The notes beneath the pieces are model-generated. The model did no database searches and was not told the origin of the DNA. It saw nothing but the letters and a program-made list of their open reading frames with translations. From the NCBI GenBank assembly GCA_045118155.1, contig JBGUXS010000035.1:1-43614 (forward strand): a DNA stretch of 43,614 bases, in the 5' to 3' direction. The position numbers were made by a program, and so were the translations under genes. Below are positions 8,166 through 14,311 of the stretch, one piece after another. Origin of the DNA: JBGUXS01 sp045118155 (GTDB lineage Bacteria; Pseudomonadota; Alphaproteobacteria; CAAHEQ01; UBA3637). Numbering within the stretch: position 1 is the stretch's first letter; each line of letters opens with the position of its first letter.

Positions 8166-8193
8166 TTGAGTCTTTTCTAAAAAAAGCTATACT
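8166..8193 (+). promoter_or_regulatory. Sigma-70-like promoter with a GAGTC site in the -35 box
   Basis: TTGAGT (8166-8171), 16-base spacer, TATACT (8188-8193), about 30 bases before the start of the Q/P-rich gene. The pentamer GAGTC (8168-8172) is a GANTC site, the methylation target of CcrM and the recognition feature of GcrA-controlled promoters; a gcrA gene is present at 13250. The link to GcrA is inference. Confidence 0.55.
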
Positions 8194-8222
8194 CCCCATA
8201 AGGAGTTTTGAATGGGGAGGAA

Positions 8223-9137
8223 ATGGGCTTTATTTTAAATAAGAATAGCCTGAAAATTTGTGCTGTACTGGCCATGTTTATTGGGGCCGGTTGCGCTTTG
8301 ACACCCCCTAAAAAAGAGTACACGGTTATTCGTGAAACTTCGCGTGAAGTAAATAAAACAACACAGAGTGTGATTCCTATTTATGATGCGGCCGGTAATT
8401 TGGTCCAACGGGGATTATTGGTGCAACCAGCAGATGGTAAAGCCTATGTGCAGGGGATGGGGGGTGTTCCTAATCAGCCTCAAGCATTGCCCCTTCAAAA
8501 TGTACAAGTCGCCCTTCAAAATACACAAAATGTACAACCGGTTGCGAAGCAACAACCCGTTCCAACGGAACAACAAGTTTATATGTCGCCGGTAACGGGG
8601 CAGGTTTTGGCCCCTGTCCCAGAAGGGGTGGTATCCCCAGAAAATCAGCAACCGCAAGTTTTACAACAACAAGGGACAGGATATCAATCTTTACCTTCGC
8701 AAACCCCAGTTGTTCAGAATCAATCCCCTGTATCAGCAGTGACACAACCGCTTCCTTCCCAAGAAACAGGTATTGTTCCAGGACAAAATAGCTATACGGG
8801 ACAGGCAGTTCCCTTATCTGTTCAAGCTCAAAGGCCGGCAGTTCCCCCTTCTCAAGGGCAAGTGCAACGCCAATTGGGGATACCACAAACCCCTATGCAA
8901 GCGGATATCGTCCAATCATATGCCGCTTGTCCTTACGTTGTTGTTTTACAACACCCTGTGGAACGTAACCTTGTCAAATGTTTGATGTGTGATCAAGTGT
9001 GTTTACATCAATTTTCTCAGGCGGGATATGTCCAAGTGCGCTATTTACCCCAGTCATCAGGGGCAAAGGATGTCGCTAATCCCGCTGGATATCCGGCTGG
9101 ACGTTGGCGGGAAAATCAAGAAAATCCAAGGTGGTAG
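8223..9137 (+). CDS. Q/P-rich secreted or lipoprotein-like envelope protein
   Basis: About 304 residues, unrecognised. A hydrophobic N-terminal signal (SLKICAVLAMFIGAGC) ends in a Cys, like a lipoprotein signal, but the lipobox is imperfect (Gly instead of Leu/Val at -3). About 180 residues of Gln/Pro/Val-rich low complexity follow (QPQ, PVQ, VPSQ). A compact C-terminal part from about residue 238 has five Cys, including CLMCDQVC, and YVQVRYLP. The in-frame TTG at 8208 is possible, but ATG 8223 gives a cleaner signal; AGGAG at 8201 would better serve a 9-codon ORF at 8212-8238 that overlaps the start. comM begins one base after the stop. The flexible middle suggests an envelope linker with a disulfide-bearing end domain. 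Confidence 0.7.
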   Translation: MGFILNKNSLKICAVLAMFIGAGCALTPPKKEYTVIRETSREVNKTTQSVIPIYDAAGNLVQRGLLVQPADGKAYVQGMGGVPNQPQALPLQNVQVALQNTQNVQPVAKQQPVPTEQQVYMSPVTGQVLAPVPEGVVSPENQQPQVLQQQGTGYQSLPSQTPVVQNQSPVSAVTQPLPSQETGIVPGQNSYTGQAVPLSVQAQRPAVPPSQGQVQRQLGIPQTPMQADIVQSYAACPYVVVLQHPVERNLVKCLMCDQVCLHQFSQAGYVQVRYLPQSSGAKDVANPAGYPAGRWRENQENPRW

Positions 9138-9138
9138 C

Positions 9139-10635
9139 ATGGTTTCAAAAACATATAGTGTCGCATTTCAGGGGATAGAAGCTCTGCAAGTTGTTATTGA
9201 AGTTCAGATGAGTTCCGGAAATCCCCTTTTTTCTATTGTGGGACTTGCCGATAAAGCGATTGCGGAAAGTCGGGAACGTGTACGGGGGGCTTTAAATTCA
9301 TTGGGTCTTGGAATGCCGGCAAAGCATATTATCGTCAATTTGGCCCCAGCGGATACCCTAAAAGAAGGAACACATTACGATTTGCCAATTGTTATGGGAT
9401 TATTGGCGGCGATGGGGATTGTTCCTAAAAATGTTTTAAATGATTATGTCATGATGGGGGAAGTAGGGTTGGATGGGACTTTACGTCCTGTGCCTGGGGT
9501 GCTTCCAGCTAGTGTGGCGGCCAAAAGCTATGACAAGGGATTTATTTGTCCTTACGAACAAGGTGGGGAAGCCCTGTGGTCGGGCAACAATATGATATTG
9601 GCCCCGCATTCTTTATTATCGTTAATTAATCATTTTAAAGGGGATGTTTTATTATCTCCCCCAAGTCGTCATCCCCCTTTGGAACAGCCCGTTTGTTCTG
9701 ATTATCAAGATGTTAAAGGACATGAAACGGCAAAACGTGTTATGGAAATTGCGGCTGTTGGGGGGCATAATCTGCTGATGGTTGGCCCGCCAGGATCGGG
9801 AAAATCTATGTTGGCAAGCCGGCTCCCTTCTATTTTGCCCCCGATGACCCCTCAAGAAATTTTGGAAGTAAGTAATATCCATTCCATAGCTGGTTTATTA
9901 AAAGACGGTCAGTTAATTACGCATCGGCCGTTTAGAGATCCCCATCATTCAGCATCTATGGTGGCTTTGGTGGGGGGGGGAACAAAGGCATTGCCTGGGG
10001 AAATTTCGTTGGCGCACCGTGGGGTCCTGTTTTTAGATGAATTGCCCGAATTTAAACGCCAAGCATTAGAATCTTTGCGTCAACCAATGGAAACAGGGAA
10101 AGTATCTGTGGCCAGAGCTCAGGCCCATTTTGTATACCCAGCACAATTTCAGCTTATTGCCGCAATGAATCCGTGCCGGTGCGGATATTTGGGGGATAAA
10201 AAACGGGAATGTCCTAGGGCCCCAAGATGCGCTAAAGAATATCAAGCAAAAATTTCTGGCCCAATGTTGGATAGAATAGATTTACAGATAGAGGTGCCCT
10301 CTATTGCCCCTTGGGAAATGGCAGGAAAAGCCCAGGAAGGGTCAGAAGCCATCCGAAAGCGTGTGATGCAAGCGATTGACTTTTCGGCCTCGCGTTTTGA
10401 AAAATTGCCGTGTTCTAGGAATGCTCAGGCCGATGGGGTTATTTTGGAAGAAATTGTCCGTTTGACAGATCAAGCCAAAGTGAAATTATTAGAAGCCGCC
10501 CAAAAATTAAATTTATCGGCTAGGGGATATCACCGGGTGATGCGGGTGGCACGAACGATTGCGGATTTAGCTTTGAGCGATGAAGTCTTACCTATTCATG
10601 TGACAGAAGCGCTTTCCTATAAAAGGGCCGAATAA
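9139..10635 (+). CDS. comM: ComM/YifB-type AAA+ Mg-chelatase-like ATPase
   Basis: A 498-residue YifB/ComM protein. It has the N-terminal Lon-protease-like domain (begins MVSKTYSVAFQGIEA; NLAPADTLKEG), an AAA+ domain with Walker A GPPGSGKS at 216-223 and Walker B LFLDELPEF, the zinc-like MNPCRCGYLGD segment, and a C-terminal helical domain ending near ALSYKRAE. ComM is a helicase that promotes branch migration during natural transformation; many non-competent bacteria also have it. The open frame extends back to 8989, but ATG 9139 is chosen because it has AAGGTGG just upstream and matches the family start. It follows the Q/P-rich gene by one base and abuts the next ORF. Confidence 0.9.
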   Translation: MVSKTYSVAFQGIEALQVVIEVQMSSGNPLFSIVGLADKAIAESRERVRGALNSLGLGMPAKHIIVNLAPADTLKEGTHYDLPIVMGLLAAMGIVPKNVLNDYVMMGEVGLDGTLRPVPGVLPASVAAKSYDKGFICPYEQGGEALWSGNNMILAPHSLLSLINHFKGDVLLSPPSRHPPLEQPVCSDYQDVKGHETAKRVMEIAAVGGHNLLMVGPPGSGKSMLASRLPSILPPMTPQEILEVSNIHSIAGLLKDGQLITHRPFRDPHHSASMVALVGGGTKALPGEISLAHRGVLFLDELPEFKRQALESLRQPMETGKVSVARAQAHFVYPAQFQLIAAMNPCRCGYLGDKKRECPRAPRCAKEYQAKISGPMLDRIDLQIEVPSIAPWEMAGKAQEGSEAIRKRVMQAIDFSASRFEKLPCSRNAQADGVILEEIVRLTDQAKVKLLEAAQKLNLSARGYHRVMRVARTIADLALSDEVLPIHVTEALSYKRAE

Positions 10636-11736
10636 ATGATTCAAGATATTGAACAAATTACCCTTTTTATGTATGGGGTTACCTTGTCTGGGGTTGCCTT
10701 GTTCTATGTTTTGTTATTTGGATATAGAAAACGTTTGAAAGTTTTTCAAGAAATGGCCCATACGTTAGAAGATGTTCTAGCATCGTGTCCTGTGAGTTTA
10801 TATGGGGTTAGGGTAAAATCGCATAAGGAAAAAGCTTTTTTTTCAAGACGCTTATGCTTGTTTTTTAACTTGATTCCGGAAGAAGTTAGTTTAAAACGCA
10901 TCCTATCAGAAATGGAACCAGAAGATGGGGAACAATTGAAAACGGCTTTTCAAAATTTGAAAAAACAAGGGGGATCGTTTCATTTGGAAGTCAAAAATTT
11001 ATTAAAGACAAGAACTTACTTGGTTTCTGGAGGCCGAATTCCCGATGGTCAGGATTGGTTGTGTTTATTGTGGTTTCAAGAAGTCACTGAACAAGAAAGG
11101 GCCTTAGAACAAGCTGCCTATGTTCAAAAACGGCAAGAAGAAAATTTGACTATTTTCCAAAAAGCGTTGCAAAGTGTTGAATTGCCCCTAAAAATTCAAA
11201 AAAAAGGAAAGGCTTTCTTTGAAAATAAAGATTGGGTAGAAAGTGAAAACAAATATACCATCCAAAATTTTGATTTTAAAGCAGGGGATGTTCCTTGCCA
11301 AATTTCTATCGTTCAAGATAAAACCGTTGAAGAAAGTCTAAAAACGGAAATAAAAGATCTGACCCAAACCCAAAAAAGGTTGCTGAAGGAATTTGCAGAT
11401 CCTGTCCTTGTTTTTTCGGCAGAAGGGCAGTGCCTTTTTGCGAATCAACCCCTAGAAGAGCTTTTTGATTTAGAATCTTCTTGGGGGCGAAAGGGAAAAA
11501 CATACGCCGAATTTTTGGAAATCCTCAGGGAAAAAGGATTTTTCCCAACGATACAAGATTTTAGTCGTTATAAGGCCGAACAACTGGGACGTTTTGCCAC
11601 GTTATCGCATACGCAGGAAGATTTTATTTATCTGCCCCAAGAAAAAGTGGTGCGGCAAATGATGATGCCCTTTAGCCAAGGGGGGATTTTTATTCGTTAT
11701 GAACAGATAATGTCTTCTAAAAACAAAGACTTTTGA
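10636..11736 (+). CDS. Membrane-anchored PAS protein without a kinase domain
   Basis: A 366-residue protein with one membrane helix at about 9-28, a PAS-like region at about 45-150, a degenerate middle, and a clear C-terminal PAS at about 245-355 (FADPVLVFSAEGQCLFANQP; a late FFPTIQDF; YLPQEKVVRQMMMPF; GGIFIRYEQ). From memory, this order matches DivL-like and other alphaproteobacterial PAS sensor kinases up to the point where their dimerisation (H-box) and ATPase domains begin. Here the protein ends 11 residues later, with no HisKA or HATPase. It could be a scaffold or sensor acting on another kinase, or a shortened relic; the clean stop and intact frame favour a functional short form. It starts on the base after the comM stop. 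Confidence 0.72.
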   Translation: MIQDIEQITLFMYGVTLSGVALFYVLLFGYRKRLKVFQEMAHTLEDVLASCPVSLYGVRVKSHKEKAFFSRRLCLFFNLIPEEVSLKRILSEMEPEDGEQLKTAFQNLKKQGGSFHLEVKNLLKTRTYLVSGGRIPDGQDWLCLLWFQEVTEQERALEQAAYVQKRQEENLTIFQKALQSVELPLKIQKKGKAFFENKDWVESENKYTIQNFDFKAGDVPCQISIVQDKTVEESLKTEIKDLTQTQKRLLKEFADPVLVFSAEGQCLFANQPLEELFDLESSWGRKGKTYAEFLEILREKGFFPTIQDFSRYKAEQLGRFATLSHTQEDFIYLPQEKVVRQMMMPFSQGGIFIRYEQIMSSKNKDF

Positions 11737-11774
11737 AATTAACTTTTTTTTAATAAAAAAATTGAAATAACCGC

Positions 11775-11803
11775 TTGACAACTTATTTTTTGTATGATAT
11801 CAT
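11775..11803 (+). promoter_or_regulatory. Strong sigma-70 promoter before the 83-residue small gene
   Basis: TTGACA (11775-11780), exact consensus, 17-base spacer, TATCAT (11798-11803). The predicted start is about 30 bases before the AGGAGGG ribosome site at 11831-11837. This is one of the closest matches to consensus in the window. Confidence 0.75.
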
Positions 11804-11840
11804 CTTTTTATAAAAATAAAAATTGACAAAAGGAGGGTCC

Positions 11841-12092
11841 ATGTTAACGTCTTTAGATTTTGCAGGTGCAGTTACGGCTTATGCAAGTGGCGCAGATGTG
11901 CAACCTGCTCCTAAGCCAATGACACGAGAAGTTAGATTTTCAAACTTGTCTAAGGCGTTATTTTCTAGAAAAATGTTGGCAGGAACGTATCCTTCTGGCA
12001 TTGAAAATAATGTTCAGGATAATGTTCAGGCCCCGGCCCCAGAATTAACGAAGCACACACGTGTTGCTACGCGTTCTGGTCGCGAAAAATAA
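11841..12092 (+). CDS. Small hypothetical protein, 83 residues
   Basis: Not recognised. It starts MLTSLDFAGAVTAYASG and becomes basic, ending ATRSGREK; Pro/Ala pairs (PAPKP, APAPE) suggest disorder. No signal peptide or membrane helix is evident. ATG 11841 is chosen over the upstream TTG 11823 because the near-perfect ribosome site AGGAGGG sits four bases before it. With the strong promoter upstream, it should be well expressed. It lies in its own transcription unit between the PAS protein and tRNA-Thr. Its size, charge and expression signals resemble small nucleic-acid- or protein-binding accessory proteins, but there is no motif to settle it. Confidence 0.65.
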   Translation: MLTSLDFAGAVTAYASGADVQPAPKPMTREVRFSNLSKALFSRKMLAGTYPSGIENNVQDNVQAPAPELTKHTRVATRSGREK

Positions 12093-12112
12093 CGCTTTCA
12101 TAAAATAAATGC

Positions 12113-12140
12113 TTGCATTCAATAAAAAGATGTGTATACT
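12113..12140 (+). promoter_or_regulatory. Promoter of tRNA-Thr
   Basis: TTGCAT (12113-12118), 16-base spacer, TATACT (12135-12140), ten bases before the first tRNA nucleotide. Confidence 0.7.
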
Positions 12141-12149
12141 AACCTCGTT

Positions 12150-12225
<76 letters not shown>

Positions 12226-12232
12226 TTTTAAG

Positions 12233-12257
12233 ACCTTGTTTTTCAAGGTTTTTTTTA
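12233..12257 (+). terminator. Intrinsic terminator of tRNA-Thr
   Basis: Stem ACCTTG (12233-12238) with CAAGGT (12244-12249), a five-T loop and a run of T to 12256, starting eight bases after the tRNA. Confidence 0.85.
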
Positions 12258-12280
12258 TACCTTTTTGGGAAAAAATGAAA

Positions 12281-12330
12281 CGTTTTGGAACGTTTTGATA
12301 CACTTTGGAACATTTTGGAACGCTTTTTTT
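12281..12330 (+). repeat. Five-unit 10-bp direct repeat between tRNA-Thr and the lysozyme gene
   Basis: Consecutive 10-base units: CGTTTTGGAA, CGTTTTGATA, CACTTTGGAA, CATTTTGGAA, and a degraded CGCTTTTTTT. The helical-turn spacing would put each copy on the same DNA face, as in protein-binding arrays (iterons, operator arrays, integrase arm sites). No function is shown. Confidence 0.7.
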
Positions 12331-12373
12331 ACGAACAAAACGGATATGATACCTCTTGAAGAAAGGAGGTTTC

Positions 12374-12784
12374 ATGGATTTAATAGAACGCATCAAACAT
12401 TATGAAGGGTTACGCTTAAAACCCTATCAATGCCCAGCGGGCAAATGGACAATAGGGTATGGGCGTAATCTAGAAGATAGAGGAATTACTGAACAAGAGG
12501 CTTTGTTTTTGCTTCACAATGATTTGGCCGAATGTGCAGATCTATGCCGCAAAAATTTCGCCTTTTTTGAAAATTTAAGTCAAATGCGCCAAGGGGTACT
12601 TATAGAAATGGTGTATAATATGGGGTTTTCTAAGGTCAAAGAGTTTAAAAAAATGCTTTTGGCTTTACAAGGATATGATTATGAACGGGCCGCCCAAGAA
12701 ATGTTGGAGAGTGCCTGGGCACGGCAGGTTAAATCTAGGGCCAAAAAATTATCCATGATTATGAAAAGAGGGTGGGATATCTAA
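12374..12784 (+). CDS. Phage-type GH24 lysozyme
   Basis: A 136-residue T4-lysozyme-family muramidase. The catalytic residues fall at E11, C20 and T26, exactly the E-8aa-(D/C)-5aa-T pattern of the family; C replaces T4 Asp20, a change known in active family members. The context is HYEGLRLKPY followed by WTIGYG; EMVYNMGF is also typical. No signal or SAR segment is present, so it would need a holin or another route to reach peptidoglycan. The start at ATG 12374 is set by AAAGGAGG just upstream; TTG 12356 is unlikely. No other phage gene adjoins it, so it is a lone phage-derived gene or the remnant of an element next to tRNA-Thr. Confidence 0.88.
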   Translation: MDLIERIKHYEGLRLKPYQCPAGKWTIGYGRNLEDRGITEQEALFLLHNDLAECADLCRKNFAFFENLSQMRQGVLIEMVYNMGFSKVKEFKKMLLALQGYDYERAAQEMLESAWARQVKSRAKKLSMIMKRGWDI

Positions 12785-12792
12785 AAGTTGTC

Positions 12793-12821
12793 TTGACAAA
12801 AGACAAGTACTCTTGTTTAAT
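12793..12821 (+). promoter_or_regulatory. Promoter placed for a leaderless transcript
   Basis: TTGACA (12793-12798), 17-base spacer, TTTAAT (12816-12821). The expected transcription start, about seven bases downstream, coincides with ATG 12828, and no ribosome site precedes that ATG. Confidence 0.55.
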
Positions 12822-12827
12822 CCCCTT

Positions 12828-13253
12828 ATGCGATTTTTCATTCTTTGTCTTTTTCTGTTTTTAGGGGCTAACAAAGGATTTGCCACTGAACAAGATTTCA
12901 TTACTTGGGTCAAACGGGGCATATCGGATGAAATGCCGGTGGAAGAAAATATGCCCTATCAGGGGACGATTCAAGAAAATGAGATGCTGAAACGTATTTT
13001 GTCTGTGCCTGAAAATTTAAAGCCCTATTTGTACCCGATGTTGTTTGAAGGTTTTTCGTCATTTTCAAAAAAAATTTTAACCCATCCTGAAATTGCTCTT
13101 TTTCAAAATGAAGTCCCTGAACTTTCTAGTGAATTTTTACGGGATCCTTCAAAAAAAACACTTGAATTTTTACCCCCAATCTATTATCCTTTATTTGCGC
13201 CGAAATCGGTTCGGAAGCAGATTTTTATGTTTTTAAATAAGGATGAAGGATGA
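12828..13253 (+). CDS. Predicted secreted protein, unknown function
   Basis: A 141-residue protein with a clear signal peptide (MRFFILCLFLFLGANKGFA, cleavage after about residue 19). The mature part is about 120 residues with no motif I recognise; it is mostly helical-looking, with Pro-containing turns (LPPIYYPLFAPKS). The TTG at 12813 lies inside the predicted promoter, so ATG 12828 is preferred; it has no Shine-Dalgarno sequence and may be leaderless. The end overlaps gcrA by ATGA, suggesting that gcrA is translated from the same mRNA. Cotranscription with a cell-cycle regulator hints at an envelope or division role, which is inference only. Confidence 0.65.
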   Translation: MRFFILCLFLFLGANKGFATEQDFITWVKRGISDEMPVEENMPYQGTIQENEMLKRILSVPENLKPYLYPMLFEGFSSFSKKILTHPEIALFQNEVPELSSEFLRDPSKKTLEFLPPIYYPLFAPKSVRKQIFMFLNKDEG

Positions 13254-14302
13254 GTTGGACACCAGAACGCATTAAGCAGTTGAAACGAGAATTGCAACAA
13301 GGTAAAAAAACGGCTGAAATCGCTAAAGATTTGGGGGTTTCTAAAACCTCTGTGGCCAGTGAGATGAAGCGCCTGAATCTTAAAGAAAAAGTGAAAAGCA
13401 CGAAGACTTCTGGGGAAAAAGCCCCTGTGAAACGTAAAATTCCTAAAGAAGGAATTGGTTTTTTGGAATTAAAAGTGACATCTTGTCGGTGGCCGATGGG
13501 GGAAATCACGGATGATCATATGTTGTTCTGTGGACAAGAAGCTGTTCCTGGAAAACCTTATTGTGCGAAACATTGTGCTATTGCGTATAGTAATTCTAAA
13601 GAAGCTAAAGCTGAAATGCTGAAATTAGAATCTGAAGTTGAAATTCAAAAATTATCAGAATTAAATACCACGTCAACCTTGGAAACAGATCTAGAGGAAG
13701 ATATACCGACAACAGATCCAAAGAAAAAAGAAGAAAAAAAGACAGAGGTTTTTGATAAAAAAGAGGAAAAAGGGAACGCTTTTCAATCTAAAAAAGTTGA
13801 AAAGAAAGAAATTGAACAAAAGTCGGTAAAAACAACTGCAAAAGAGACTGTGAAAAAAACAGATGTGAAAAAGGTGGGAACTAAGACGCCGGTTAAAAAG
13901 ACAGAATCTTCTAGTAAAAAAACAGCGCCTGTTTCTCAAGCGAAAAAGGCACCGGCTAAAAAAGTGGTAGCATCCCCACAGGCGAAAAAGGCACCGGCTA
14001 AAAAGGTGGTAGCATCCCCACAGGCGAAAAAGGCACCAGCTAAAAAGGTGGTAACCCCGCAGGCGAAAAAGATGCCAGCTAAAAAGGTCGTGGCATCTTC
14101 GCAGGCGAAAAAGACGCCGGCTAAAAAGGGAGCAGTGACCCCACCGAAGAAGACACCAACTAAAAAAGTGCCTACGGCAAAGACAGGAACGGTTCAAAAG
14201 AAGGGGAGTCCTGCTAAAAAAACTGTCTCACAAAAGAAGATTGCCCCTGTAAAACAATCGGCGGTTGGACGTTTGTTTTCTAAGTTGACACGGAAAAAAT
14301 AA
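13250..14302 (+). CDS. gcrA: GcrA cell-cycle regulator with a long histone-H1-like tail
   Basis: A 350-residue protein. Residues 1-44 match the GcrA DNA-binding domain (MSWTPERI; helix-turn-helix with IAKDLGVSKTSV; MKRLNL). Residues 79-113 match the conserved Cys/His region (CRWPMGE; FCG at 93-95; PGKPYCAKHCAIAY). GcrA binds RNA polymerase sigma-70 and activates promoters carrying methylated GANTC. Typical GcrA is about 170-180 residues; here the protein continues for about 230 more: an acidic linker to about residue 155, then a Lys/Ala/Pro tail with AKKAPAKKVV repeats like the C-terminus of histone H1 or AlgP. The tail should bind DNA non-specifically. The ATG overlaps the previous stop; polA follows by nine bases. 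Confidence 0.88.
   Translation: MSWTPERIKQLKRELQQGKKTAEIAKDLGVSKTSVASEMKRLNLKEKVKSTKTSGEKAPVKRKIPKEGIGFLELKVTSCRWPMGEITDDHMLFCGQEAVPGKPYCAKHCAIAYSNSKEAKAEMLKLESEVEIQKLSELNTTSTLETDLEEDIPTTDPKKKEEKKTEVFDKKEEKGNAFQSKKVEKKEIEQKSVKTTAKETVKKTDVKKVGTKTPVKKTESSSKKTAPVSQAKKAPAKKVVASPQAKKAPAKKVVASPQAKKAPAKKVVTPQAKKMPAKKVVASSQAKKTPAKKGAVTPPKKTPTKKVPTAKTGTVQKKGSPAKKTVSQKKIAPVKQSAVGRLFSKLTRKK
13940..14146 (+). repeat. 42-bp tandem coding repeat in the gcrA tail
   Basis: Five in-frame units at 13940, 13982, 14024 (39 bases, one codon shorter), 14063 and 14105. Each begins GCGAAAAAG and encodes AKK(A/M/T)PAKKVV(A)SPQ-like 14-residue blocks. Units 1 and 2 are almost identical in DNA and later units drift, as expected of recent slippage or unequal exchange. 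Confidence 0.9.
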
Positions 14303-14311
14303 GGGGGCAAC

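Noticed and set aside
8989..9138. N-terminal extension of comM
   Set aside because: It lies inside the preceding gene, lacks a ribosome site and does not match the family start.
12281..12330. CRISPR or origin iterons
   Set aside because: Units are only 10 bp with no spacers, and there is no replication gene or DnaA-box cluster nearby.
13940..14146. CRISPR-like array
   Set aside because: The repeats are directly adjacent, in frame and coding; there are no spacers.
13691..14197. Minus-strand Phe/Arg-rich frame across the gcrA tail
   Set aside because: Antisense of the AAA/AAG-rich repeat; composition only.
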